64,000 bases of DNA from assembly GCA_024734495.1 (NCBI GenBank), contig JALMQS010000851.1, positions 62,001 through 126,000 on the forward strand, read 5' to 3'. This document shows, piece after piece, positions 10,169-18,760 of this stretch. The notes beneath the pieces are model-generated. The model was not told the origin of the DNA and made no database searches. It saw only the letters and a list, made by a program, of their open reading frames with translations. A program made the position numbers and the translations under genes. This stretch comes from Forficula auricularia (Eukaryota; Arthropoda; Insecta; Dermaptera; Forficulidae). Within the stretch, counting starts at the first letter, position 1. Each line of letters begins with the position of its first letter.

Positions 10169-10227
10169 CACCTTTAACAAAACGTTTCGCCCTGAATTTT
10201 ATTTGGCCATCTTCAGTTAATTAGGAG
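10169..10227 (-). ncRNA. hammerhead-like ribozyme D1 (left arm)
   Basis: Minus strand: CTCCTAATTAA, core CUGAAGA (10216-10210), extra U, stem II, GAAAC, GUU site. Stem II is GGCC with GGGC rather than GGCC, so one pair is lost compared with D2. The stem I outer block CCU pairs with AGG as in D2. Confidence 0.65.
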
Positions 10228-10300
10228 TTATACACAAAATTTTTTTTATTTTTGACAAGGCTTGGTTCGATCATAAATGTGTACCGCATTTTGTGTATAA

Positions 10301-10359
10301 CTCCTAATTAACTGAAGATGGCCAAATAAAATTCAGGCCGAAACGTTTTATTAAAGGTG
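10301..10359 (+). ncRNA. hammerhead-like ribozyme D2 (right arm)
   Basis: CTCCTAATTAA, core CTGAAGA (10312-10318), extra T, stem II GGCC/GGCC around a 12-nt loop, GAA (10340-10342), ACGT palindrome, H17 = U (10347), then TTATTAAAGGTG. Stem I pairs UAA with UUA, has an internal loop of 3 and 4 nt, then CCU with AGG and one more G-C. An internal loop in stem I is the usual site of the tertiary contact with loop II in natural hammerheads. Confidence 0.72.
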
Positions 10360-10439
10360 TTTTATTGAACCCAGTGATTCCATCTTTGGCTGATACCTCC
10401 TCCTTCATCTAATACAGTTTCATCACAGCCACGAACTCT

Positions 10440-10815
10440 AACAATATACATAATATAAATATACAAGAAATACAAAATATAAGGTGACATATCAATCATA
10501 ATATAAACATACAAGATATCAAATGAATGTTAGAACATTTAATTTATAATTTAAAATATACTTTTCTTTTAAAACAAAATCAAGTTTGTGTTCTTGCTGA
10601 TTACAAGGATTTCAGTCTCAAATATTTTATATTGTTTTATTTAACCGACTGCTGTGTTTAGTAGTTTATGAATTACAAATTATGATTTCTTTACTACAAA
10701 ATGATGGTTTCTCAAATAAAACTGTCTAATCTGAAATACAGAGACTGGACTGAAAAGAACTCGTTTATATTTAGGTGAATATCTTTGCCACAAGATATAA
10801 AATTGTTTGACTTGG
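10440..10815. other. no gene seen; AT-rich DNA
   Basis: AT-rich with direct short repeats of ATATAAACATACAAGA type around 10440-10520. No other feature was recognised. Confidence 0.35.
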
Positions 10816-10819
10816 ATCC

Positions 10820-11045
10820 AGCTAGAAGGAGGAAATAACCAGCAGTGTCACGTCGGTGGTGTCTTGCCGAGGGCTGGAAAAAAAATATCTGAAGCGAGGT
10901 TACCTGGGCGGTGGCGGACCGCCCTGAGCCCTGGGCTCTGGCGACAGACGGACGGCTGCCTTGCCTCGGGGCGACCCTAACCGGTCCAGGTACTCTTCAG
11001 ACCAGCAGCCTTCTCAGGTGAGATGCAGACATCACAGTCCAAGTA
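10820..11045 (+). promoter_or_regulatory. GC-rich single-copy island with splice-donor-like end
   Basis: A sharply GC-rich block (for example GGGCGGTGGCGGACCGCC and GGACGGCTGCCTTGCCTC) ending CCTTCTCAG|GTGAGATG, which matches a 5' splice site. It is not repeated in the window and has no terminal repeats. It could be an untranslated or alternative exon, or a conserved regulatory element. All frames are short, and I cannot assign a protein. Confidence 0.3.
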
Positions 11046-11049
11046 GTTA

Positions 11050-11565
11050 GCCCTCTCATGAAACGATTACAATCGATTGAAATTCAAATAAAAATAATGT
11101 TCGATAATTTCATAGTAAAATTAGTAACATTGCAAAAAATGTAAAAATATATTTATCTACCTACTTTTTAGAGAGTATGTACTTGGTGAAACATTATAAG
11201 GGGGAGGGAGGATTAGGGTGTTACCTCTCGCCCCCCCCTCCTGAAATGTTGAGGTGAACATCGAAACTTTACAGGATATAAGGATATAAATAAACGTTTA
11301 ATAAAAATTTAATTTAAAAAATATTATAATAAAAAAAAGCAATCTGAGCATCAAGGAGGTCATGTCTATTACTCCTAGGAGTAAATCCATACTCGCTTAA
11401 CACCTCGGTAGGTAACTAGCCCTCTCAAAAAATTTTCGGTCTACGGCCTTGGTGTAGCTCACTATGTAGTATAACAGGCTATTTAAACAGAAAATATTTA
11501 CTATTAGTCCATCTTCAGACTTTGTACTCTAAAATATGGTACATTGAATTAATAAAAATAATATA
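11050..11565. other. no gene seen; AT-rich DNA
   Basis: AT-rich sequence with a G-run and C-run around 11195-11245. No domain or mobile-element terminus was recognised. Confidence 0.35.
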
Positions 11566-11574
11566 TTGAGTTGG

Positions 11575-11735
11575 GGCTCGGGTTAGCTTGGGATTAGCGT
11601 ACCAGCCTGCTAACCAAGTGGACCCGGGTTCGAATCCGACTAAAATCTGATCCCTGAGTAGAGACAAATTTTAAAGAAATAATAAAAAGTATCATAAATT
11701 GGCTTATGGTTAGAAAGGCCGAAAAGCCAAAAATA
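11575..11735 (+). mobile_element. tRNA-derived SINE (SINE3), copy a
   Basis: GGATTAGCGTACCAGCCTGC, then TAACCAAGTGGACCCGGG and the strong box B GGGTTCGAATCCGA, followed by a body with TGATCCCTGAGTAGAGACAA and an end AGAAAGGCCGAAAAGCC. Copies occur at 55805-55985 and 63438-63560 with the same order. Box B is preserved, but acceptor-stem pairing is not evident, so it is a SINE rather than a tRNA gene. Confidence 0.75.
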
Positions 11736-11739
11736 TATA

Positions 11740-12780
11740 TATATATATTGACTTAATAAAAATTTCCTTCACACTAATATGAAATAATATCAGTTTCAGC
11801 ATTATTTCAAGGATTTTAAGTTATCAGCAGAAGACGCCAGAGCTTATCCGGGCCCCGGAGATCCCCTCTCCTTATTTAATATTTTTTAAAATATACTTTT
11901 TATATAAATATATTTTAACAAAGATATTTAATGTAAACTAATAATTAAAAATTATAGGTATACTTTCAAGTACAAAGTTCTAAATAATTTATTGAAAATT
12001 TTTCCAATACTCTGTATGATTTTAGCAGAATTTGGTGATTTGGCACTGACTGGTTTGTGCTAGTAAACTGAAACTTGACAGAAAGGTTCAGCATATTTTT
12101 ATATAAACTTTTGTACTAAATTTCAGTTAGTTCAATTAGCTACAACCAATCGAGATCTCTTCCCATTTAGATTCGATTTTTTCTGATTTCTGCACTTTTA
12201 CAATAAAAAATTCTTTAGCTATATAGCTCAAAATCTAATTAGTTTTTTTGTTTTGGAAATATAAACATTTAATCACTAGAAAAACTATTTACAACTTCTG
12301 TTCTTGTCGAATGTATTGGGATTCAGAGAGATGTCATTGTACTTGAAAATGATTTTCCCCATGGTTCAAACATTCTAAACCCAATAAAGCAAGAAAAAAT
12401 TAGTTATCTTAATACCCCTGCTGTCGGATGGGCTTACCAGTCCTAGTAGCAGTGAGTAAAATAATATGACTGTACAAAAAAGTAAAATAGGGGACACAAA
12501 ATAATTAAAAAAAAAACCAATTAATTTAAATTACAAATCATATTTTATTTTTTACATATTAATGTATTATACATGATGAGAATTAGGAATATATTAAAAT
12601 TAACATAGTGATAACAGTAACAGTTTCAACATGATAAATATTATTTACATATTATGAACGTCATTTTTTTTATAAAAATGGTTTAATCACTACCTCAAAT
12701 AAAATAGTGTGATATTTGCTCTGTATTTGATTGTTTTCCTCTAAACCTAAAGTATGATTCATATTAGTAGCTATTTTCCT
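11740..12780. other. no gene seen; AT-rich DNA
   Basis: Includes (AT)n at about 11733-11750 and long AT-rich runs. No gene or repeat boundary was recognised. Confidence 0.4.
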
Positions 12781-12789
12781 TTCCACATA

Positions 12790-13580
12790 CAGGGCCGGAT
12801 TTAGACTTGATAAGACCCTAAGCTATTTGAGATATGGGGTCCTTTATAAGTCCAGATATTATATGTCAGTTCCAAATATGATTTTCGGATACCGATAGGG
12901 TTAAACTGAAATACAATTAAGAAGTATATCAATAGTGAAATAATAAATCTTTAACTTAAAATCATTTTTATTCATAACAAACTTAAAAATGCAAACTCTG
13001 AATTTCGATAGTCATAATTACCGGTAATACCGGTTAATCGGTTGTCGGTAATGCAGACCCTAAGCACAATAGCGCTTTGGTCTTCGAAAGGAGGCGTTAA
13101 AAAAATTGAGTGAAGAGTACATAGGACGTTCCGAACATTGGGACAAGTAATGCTGCAGTATTTAAGTATATATGACAATTGCTCGCTCTGGCAATTTTTT
13201 TTTAATATAATCGAATGCAAGAAGGGGCGCACCAGTAAAGATTCAGCCCCTATGGATCTCGAAAAACCCTTGCATTACCGAAGAGAAGGGAAAGTTGATT
13301 AAGTGAGAGGGTGGAGACGTAGGTGTTTATGCACTCGGGTTTTGAAGATTTGTAGATTATAAGTGCTGGGAAAGATGAAGGCTGGGAGATAGTTCCAATT
13401 CCTTGAAGTCATATGAGTCATAAGTCATATGCCATTGATATACGTATTGGAGAATGAAGTGGTCCGGCACTTTTCTAATTTGACCGCGAAAGAATGTTGG
13501 GAGTCGGCAAAATGGGAGGCCCCAAAAAAGTGGGGACCCTAAGCTATAACTTGAGTAGCTTATACGTAAATCCTGCACTC
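12790..13580. mobile_element. non-autonomous hAT element with nested LINE tail
   Basis: Left end CAGGGCCGGATTTAGACTTG; right end, read inward, GAGTGCAGGATTTACG. Subterminal blocks also match, with GACCCTAAGCTAT on the left and GACCCTAAGCTATAAC on the right. Flanks TCCACATA (12782-12789) and CCCACATA (13581-13588) form an 8-bp duplication with one mismatch. The interior contains a reversed LINE 3' end (about 13200-13345), so the hAT is composite. No transposase is visible. Confidence 0.6.
13200..13345 (-). mobile_element. 3' tail of the jockey-like LINE
   Basis: On the minus strand the block holds GCATAAACACCTACGTC, GGTAATGCAAGGGT, a variant of TTTCGAAATTCATGGGGGC, and a GTGCNCCCTTCTTGCAT end. 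The same order is at 35715-35835 and 49370-49485. It is the 3' UTR of the element whose coding remnants lie at 33.9-35.7 kb. Confidence 0.65.
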
Positions 13581-13589
13581 CCCACATAA

Positions 13590-14090
13590 TTTCACTTCTT
13601 ATTGTCTGGTCCTCATCACAGCTATTTTTGAGCACTTTAACCACTCGCTTATTGACACTATCTAAGTGACAAATAAAAATAAATCGATTTTTAATTAACT
13701 TCATAATATAATATGAATATATAAGTGAATCACTTATGAAAAATATATTCGAAATATGTGGAAATAGATAGCTAAAGAAAATAAATCAAGAATAAATTAA
13801 TTTCCAACGAAAACGCACTATTGAATTAAAACAAAATTATTAATTGTCTATATTTATGAGCCCACTCGCATTATAAATCATTTCGCATTTCATAGTTGAT
13901 GATATTATAAGTCATTTATCCATTTTGTCGGAACATATTGCTTGAAAATGAGATCTCTGAAAACAGTGCACATAATTTGAAGTTGTAATTACTAGAATTC
14001 CTCGCTTGTTGATTTATATAGTTAACAGATCGAATTTATGAATGAAAGAATCGAGGTATATATATGAATGAATAATCGTTAAGCAAGAGT
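13590..14090. other. no gene seen; AT-rich DNA
   Basis: AT-rich. A 115-codon minus-strand frame at 13357-13704 crosses the hAT end and so is not a gene. Confidence 0.4.
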
Positions 14091-14099
14091 ACACATGGA

Positions 14100-14592
14100 T
14101 GGGCGTGGTGTTTTCTTTTTTAATGAAAAACGACGCGTGATAACACCTCAGTCGAGCATCCAGCATCCAGTATCCACATGCAATGATGACTGTTGACCTC
14201 CGGAGGAAGCACCCACGCCCAAGATGCTACCTGGTCTCAGCTGCGCCCACCAATTGCTGGCCAGGTACCAGGTACCCTCAGAGCAAATAAAATCCCTCCC
14301 AACCGATTCTTTTATATTTCAATTTGATTCCAAACCACTTCTCTGTCTCCATATTAATTTCTCTTTTAATTTATGTCTTCCCTTCTTCTCTGCCACTCCA
14401 TTCCAGCTTGTTTCGGTTTTTTTTGCGTCTCTCCTTCCTCTTCATCATCAAGTTTAGTTTTTGTGCTCCACCCAAGTCGCGCACGAGCGCGCAATTCTTC
14501 TCTGTTCAACCCGCTTCCTCCAGGCTTGCTTTCTTTGTCTAGCACTTGATTGCCCTGGACAACTAGAAACAAATATTGAAGTGCATCTTTGT
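14100..14592 (+). promoter_or_regulatory. CpG-containing island with donor site; possible first exon
   Basis: A pyrimidine-rich and locally CpG-rich segment (GTCGCGCACGAGCGCGCAAT at about 14476) ends TGCATCTTT|GTAAGTAG, a consensus 5' splice donor at 14591. No repeat elsewhere matches it. Two overlapping open frames (14224-14457 and 14324-14542) look like translations of the CT-rich tract, without domains. The pattern suits a noncoding first exon and its promoter, but no TATA box is well placed and transcription cannot be shown from sequence. Confidence 0.3.
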
Positions 14593-14924
14593 AAGTAGCT
14601 CTCTACGATTACAATCTTTATCTAACGGCGACCTTAAACGATCATTTCATGTTAATAACACGATTTAGTGAGTTAATTCAGAGGATACGAGGCGCTCACG
14701 TCAGTCGAAAAGCCGAGAAGCGTGCGGACGAGATTATAAACATTTCTTCTGCAAACAGTATAAATAATTTTCTAAAATAATATTAGTTATTGACACATGG
14801 CGAAGCTTCTTACTGCCAATCTATTTGCAATATTTATTCACTGAAGGAGACAATAAAAGAGTATGTCTTCTGCATCACTTTATTACAATTGATTCACAGG
14901 AATTAATGTATGAATTTCTGTGAA

Positions 14925-14980
14925 TTAATTGTAATAGATTGATGAAGAGGGAAAGCTCTCGAAACTATAGACTTCTGCTG
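14925..14980 (+). ncRNA. hammerhead-like motif A1 (C3 to U)
   Basis: TTGATGA (14939-14945), extra A, stem II GAGGG/CUCUC (with one G-U), GAAAC (14961-14965), UAUA loop, then GAC. The core has U in place of C3, and U16.1 is A, so it is expected to be inactive. Stem II and spacing are intact. Confidence 0.55.
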
Positions 14981-15009
14981 GAATAATACATTTTGTAATT
15001 TATATGTAA

Positions 15010-15055
15010 CGAGAATATAGTTTCGAGGGCTTTGCCCTCACTTTGACACATCAAC
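15010..15055 (-). ncRNA. hammerhead-like motif A2 (decayed)
   Basis: The minus strand keeps a perfect stem II, GAGGGC/GCCCUC with an AAA loop, followed by GAAAC UAUA, but the CUGANGA core is replaced by TTGATGTGTCAAAGT. It is a dead copy. Confidence 0.45.
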
Positions 15056-15069
15056 TCCTGTAAATCAAT

Positions 15070-15121
15070 TGTAATAGACTGATGAAGAAGGCAAAGACCT
15101 CGAAACTATAGTCTCATTATA
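15070..15121 (+). ncRNA. hammerhead-like ribozyme A3
   Basis: TGTAATAGA, core CTGATGA (15079-15085), extra A, stem II GAAGGC against GACCTC (four of six pairs), GAA, stem III AC-UAUA-GU, C17 (15113), then TCATTATA. The flanks pair as GA/UC, an internal loop, then TGTAA with TTATA (including one G-U). All invariant core bases are present. Confidence 0.68.
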
Positions 15122-15189
15122 AATAAATTAAAAATTTATAATTCCATCAGAAGACACACTCTTTTATTGTCTCCTTCAATTCATAAAAA

Positions 15190-16180
15190 TTCTGCTACTC
15201 TCGGCAAAATGAAACTTTCAATTTAATATTTATTCAATAAATTTATCACGCTGATTATTTATTAAACATTAATTGATTCTTATTATAATTTCCGTCCATA
15301 ATTTGTATTAATTTGAAAGTTTATATTAGGAAAATAAGGACAAGTTTTTATGCGTGACTTTTTTATATATTCACCAACGTTTCGGCGACTTTGCCGACTT
15401 CTTCAGGGCTTCAAATAGTCGTCTCACACATTCGTCTAAATTTTCTTATTATCCTTGTTACCATTGAAGGCCATAAGAACACAATTTTCAAAAAATATTT
15501 GGCACATTCACAAAAAACAAAATTTTTCTTTCTTTTCTTTTTATATTAACAATTTCATTAATACAAAACAGAAATCACATATATAGAATAAGGCAACCCT
15601 GTTTTTTAAACCAGAATAGAATATTTTTTCTCGGTTTTATCCTTACATACAGAAATCTCAAATTCGAATAAACTAAACTTATACATATTTTTTGCACCGC
15701 AATGTACTTATGTTAGAACAAGGATGAAAATAAATATTTATGAAAGAACAATATTTCTTTTTGATTAATAATTTTATGACTAAATTGGGAGCCCACAGGT
15801 AATTTTTACTAAAATATGCAAATGAAATATGATTTATTAATTACATATATTATTTACAGTGCGTCATCAAGTTATGTACTTTCATTTGAGAGAACATTTT
15901 ATTTTTTTGTAAATGTCTAAGCGTTCAAATTAAAAGACGAATAAATCAAAATGAGTTTTCATATAACGTACTCGATGTAAACTTTTGCATTTATCTCAAT
16001 ATTACATCTCATAATCATAACATTAAGAAACAAGGGTAAAAATATTTTCTAAGCTTATTTGCACTTTAAATAGTATTATTCAAAATAATTTAAAGTATTG
16101 AAACTGAATTTTCAATTACGTAAATGAAGTTACATTTAACTCAAATTAGTTTTTTTTTTATAATAATAAAATATGTTTCT
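15190..16180. other. AT-rich stretch carrying one hammerhead-like motif
   Basis: Apart from motif G at its left end and the fragment CTGCTACTCTCGGCAAAA at 15191-15210 (shared with family A), the segment shows no gene or terminal repeat. Confidence 0.4.
15355..15420 (-). ncRNA. hammerhead-like ribozyme G
   Basis: Minus strand: TATTTGAAGCC, core CUGAAGA (15406-15400), extra A, stem II GUCGGC/GUCGCC with an AAA loop (five of six paired), GAAAC, ACGU palindrome, U17, then GGTGAATATA. Stem I starts GCC with GGU. Farther out, GACTATTT pairs with AAAAAGTC (seven of eight) across a larger internal loop. It appears as a single arm without an inverted partner nearby. Confidence 0.68.
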
Positions 16181-16235
16181 TTCTGTTACTCCTGAAGATG
16201 GGTTAGCCACTCGAAATATATATATATCGAGATTA
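16180..16235 (+). ncRNA. hammerhead-like motif H
   Basis: CTGAAGA (16192-16198), extra T, GGG...CUC stem II (with a G-U), GAAAUAUAU. It resembles family B in GAAAU instead of GAAAC, and (TA)n follows directly. The stem I flanks do not pair convincingly. Confidence 0.45.
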
Positions 16236-16399
16236 AAGTCTTTCCAAAAATAAATTCGTTTTATTTTATATCTTAATGTGAAACCTATCCAATAATTTTA
16301 AAAAATGTTTCACCAAGTACCAACACCAAATTCCTTAAAAACTAATAAAATATGTTTCACTCCAAAAATTACAAATTACAAAATTAAATTTAGGGAACG

Positions 16400-16560
16400 A
16401 AGAAAATATTATTTTTATTATAGACAAAAGGATCAGCCGGGGTTCGAACCCGGGATCTTTGCATGTGCGATGCGATGCTTTGTCATAAGAGCCTTAGTTC
16501 TATATCCTCTTAGCCACTGATCCCCGAACTCAAACAAATTCCTAATGTCTATATGAATTA
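16400..16560 (-). mobile_element. tRNA-derived SINE (SINE1), copy a
   Basis: Minus strand: GGGGATCAGTGGCTAAGAGG (box A region), a middle with AAAGCATCGCATCGCACATG, box B GGGTTCGAACCCCGGC, then TGATCCTTTTGTCTATAATA. Copies are at 16605-17835 (split) and 21945-22150. It lies head-to-head with copy b only about 45 bp away. Confidence 0.8.
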
Positions 16561-16756
16561 TGGAATTTCTTTAATCTCTTCCGCGTTCATTTTTCGTGAA
16601 AAAAATTAGTTTGAGTTCGGGGATCAGTGGCTAAGAGGATATAGGAGCTAAGGCCTAAGGCAGTGTTCCGCAAACTTTTTGTGTTCAAAGTACACCTACC
16701 AAATCAAGAAATTTTAGAGGTACGCCAAAGAAATAAAACCAACGTTTATTTAATCA

Positions 16757-17260
16757 AGGGTGTTTTTTTAGAGGTTCACAAATTTAAATTAAAATAAAAC
16801 AAAGAAAAATATTTTTAATATAAATGAAACTGGCTTTATTGGAAAGATAATTTTATGCCATTAAGGGATGAATATGATTTGAGCCTTTCCAATTTTCACA
16901 CAGTTTTCGCAGCAATTGCGACCGTATTTCACCTATAATTCGCCGAATGTTGTCTTCCAAGTGTTCAATTTTCTCTGGTTTATCGGCGTAGACAAGTGAC
17001 TTGACATATCCCAAAAGACGATTGAAAACTCGGAACACAACATTCGGCGAAATACGGCCGCAAAAACTGCTGCGAAAACTGTGTGAAAATTGGAAATCAT
17101 GATTGCGCCATCTACGGCGCTGCGGTCACATGGCCGAAATCACATTCAAACATTAATGACATAAAATTAATTTTCCAATAAAGATGGTTTCATTGATATT
17201 AAAAATATTTTTCTTTGTTTTATTTGAATTTAAAGTTGTGAACCTCTAAAAAAACACTCA
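16757..17260. mobile_element. palindromic mariner fragment (hairpin)
   Basis: The ends GGGTGTTTTTTTAGAGGTTC and GAACCTCTAAAAAAACACTC are inverted. The arms of about 190 bp remain largely complementary, including ATTTTCACACAGTTTTCGC and its mate near 17075. Each arm contains the 3' end of a mariner-type transposase frame, so the element consists of two inverted transposon ends. No TA duplication could be fixed. Confidence 0.7.
16853..17038 (-). pseudogene. mariner-type transposase C-terminal remnant
   Basis: The 61-residue minus-strand frame contains VYADKPEKIEHLEDNIRRII and GEIRSQLLRKLCENWKG, matching the C-terminus of mariner-like transposases common in arthropods ('LEDNIRRVIAEIRPQLLQKVCENW...'). 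Only the region after the catalytic domain remains. The opposite arm of the hairpin (17040-17110) has a second, more decayed copy on the plus strand. No activity is possible. Confidence 0.75.
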
Positions 17261-17349
17261 TATTTATTTATTATTAAAATCAATATAATTTGAAAAGATG
17301 TTTAATGCGAAATGTGACCCTGCTTAAGTGAGCACAGGCGACAGAGAAA

Positions 17350-17550
17350 ATTTCTAGCAATAATTATTAATTGAAAAGTTTTGCCGAGAGTAGCAGAGCT
17401 GTTGATTCACAAAGAGAATCAAAGAGGTTGTCCTCTGCTTGATGCAAATAAACATACACACATATATATCGAAATGATATATATATATATATTATTTATT
17501 TGTTTGAGACTATAGTTTCGAAGACTTGGTCTTCATCATCAGTCTTTTTT
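17350..17550 (-). repeat. family A unit with hammerhead and downstream body
   Basis: On the minus strand: hammerhead A4, TCAAACAAATAAATAAT, a (TA)n tract, TGTGTGTATGTTTATTTGCA, TCAAGCAGAGGACAACCTCT, TTGATTCTCTTTGTGAATC, AACAGCTCTGCTACTCTCGG and CAAAACTTTTCAATT. This order recurs at 49895-50470, 52085-52200 and 53820-54000, and so defines the family A body. Confidence 0.75.
17500..17550 (-). ncRNA. hammerhead-like ribozyme A4, perfect stem II
   Basis: Minus strand: core CUGAUGA (17542-17536), extra U, stem II GAAGAC/GUCUUC with CAA loop (six perfect pairs), GAA (17519-17517), stem III AC-UAUA-GU, C17 (17508), then TCAAAC. It preserves every invariant hammerhead core base. The first two stem I pairs are GA/UC, then AU-rich pairing is possible. 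Confidence 0.75.
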
Positions 17551-17835
17551 AATTATAAATGTTGTTTTTCATGGAGTCATGGAATCGTTATTAAGGCTGC
17601 TCTCATCTCTTGGTACTCGCATAACTCTCAGCTATGTGTAGGTGCATTATCTTCACAAAACTTGATATTTTTCCGCGGCACACCAACTAATGACCACGGT
17701 ACACCAGTGTGCCGCGGCACACAGTTTGCGGAACACTGGCCTAAGGCTCTTATGACAAAGCATCGCAGCGCACATGCGAAGATCCCTGGTTCAAACCCCG
17801 GCTGATCCTTTTGTCTATAATAAAAATAATATTTT

Positions 17836-18320
17836 ATGTACGTTAATAATTTTTAACCCATTACAGTAAATTTTACTAAAATGATTAGTAAATTCGAATT
17901 AAAGCTCGCAACAGCACTGCCCCTCACCACCCCTTCTAATATTATCATTTAAAATTTAAAGGAAAAATATTTAAGATCTGTACATTTTACGGGATCCATT
18001 TTCATTCTCTAATCTATATGTGATTATCTATTGATTTGATTCATCACTTTTCTCAGAATTTTACTAGTATTGCATTTTATTTGAAACTCATATCCTCCCT
18101 GTTTCAATATTGTTTGAAATTTGTCATTATAACGCTTGTATGTTTAGCTTTTTTCCCTGGGTTTCATTTTAAATCACTTTTAGATTTTTATTTTGTAAAG
18201 TTATTAGATGTGCCCATAGTTATTGGGATTAATAAATAGAGATCTAATGAAGAAAAATTGATGAAAAAACATGGACGATTCAAGGCATAAATCTAGATTG
18301 CTGTTAATAAAAATAAATAT
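17836..18320. other. no gene seen; AT-rich DNA
   Basis: AT-rich between two mobile elements. A 67-codon frame at 18036-18239 is rich in Phe, Leu and Ile and has no recognisable domain. Confidence 0.4.
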
Positions 18321-18439
18321 ATATAGGGTGTTCCAGAAAGAAATTCATTTTTGAAAATAGAAAGAAAACAAAACTATTATATTTAAAAGCGTTTAATCTT
18401 ATACAATATAACGTTTATGAAATGTAATTTTAGTTTTTG

Positions 18440-18760
18440 AAAATTAAATCATCAAGATGATATCCTTGGCTGTTGCGACACTCTTCCAAACGGGCACGAA
18501 AATTTTGAAAAACTTTAGTAGGATTTTCTTTTGAAATGGCTTCCATTTCTTGCTGAATATTCAGCTTCAATTGCCGCAATGTTGTCGGATTATTAGTGTA
18601 TACTTGCTTTTAAGGTGTCCCCATAAAAAGAAGTCTGCTGGACTTAAATCGGGACTCCTCAAAGACCAGGTTATGTCACCCCTCCGTGAAATCAGTTTCT
18701 GAGGAAACATATCCCTTATCACGAGTATGCTCTCATTCGAATTTGGAAAAATCGCGAGGT
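18440..18760 (-). pseudogene. mariner-type transposase, left arm remnant
   Basis: Read on the minus strand, pieces of the frame give FPQKLISRRGDITWSLRSPD, LSPADFFLWGHLKSK and, after a frameshift near the KSKYT segment, NPTKVFQNF, RARLEEC and GYHLDDLIF. The SPDLSPADFFLWG block includes the last catalytic Asp of a DDE/D transposase. Only the third catalytic region and the C-terminus remain; the N-terminal DNA-binding domain is missing. Confidence 0.75.

Larger units (their letters stand above)
10115..10440. repeat. palindromic family D element, copy 1
   Basis: Arms about 10118-10235 and 10293-10412 are complementary. The outer blocks are GATGAAGGAGGAGC with its complement CTCCTCCTTCATC, then CAATAAAACACCTTTAA with TTAAAGGTGTTTTATTG. 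The loop holds GACAAGGCTTGGTTCGATCA. One hammerhead-like motif lies in each arm, pointing outward. A single-arm copy is at 41040-41230. Confidence 0.8.
14843..15180. repeat. family A cluster: three hammerhead-like units
   Basis: The edges are inverted: TGAAGGAGACAATAAAAGAG on the left and CTCTTTTATTGTCTCCTTCA on the right. Inside are two same-strand hammerhead motifs 140 bp apart, both preceded by AATTGTAATAGA, with a reversed decayed motif between them. The 140-bp spacing of two direct copies resembles a tandem ribozyme-monomer array. The left-edge motif recurs at 63980-64000. Confidence 0.7.
16661..17738. mobile_element. hAT element with perfect ends and duplication
   Basis: The first 16 bp, CAGTGTTCCGCAAACT, are exactly complementary to the last 16. 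The 8-bp duplication GCCTAAGG is perfect (16653-16660 and 17739-17746). These are diagnostic hAT features. The inside holds a mariner hairpin (16757-17260) and a family A ribozyme copy (about 17350-17550) instead of a hAT transposase, so it is either a MITE that acquired later insertions or a decayed element. Confidence 0.88.
16605..17835 (+). mobile_element. SINE1 copy b, split by a hAT insertion
   Basis: The head is at about 16610-16660 (GGGATCAGTGGCTAAGAGGA) and the rest at 17739-17835 (CTTATGACAAAGCATCG, box B GGTTCAAACCCCGGC, TGATCCTTTTGTCTATAA). The 8 bp GCCTAAGG occurs at both breakpoints. Removing the inserted 1078 bp and one copy of the duplication restores a normal SINE1 order. The SINE is therefore older than the hAT. 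Confidence 0.88.

Noticed and set aside
11575..11650. Functional tRNA gene at a strong box B
   Set aside because: The same head plus body occurs three times with no closing acceptor stem, so these are SINE heads. The same reasoning applies to 4331, 16440, 22020 and 1020.
13357..13704. 115-codon minus-strand frame
   Set aside because: It crosses the right terminus and duplication of a hAT element and has no domain.
14224..14572. Overlapping 68-77 codon frames as genes
   Set aside because: They are translations of a CT-rich tract on both strands without domains; a noncoding exon or regulatory island is the more economical reading.
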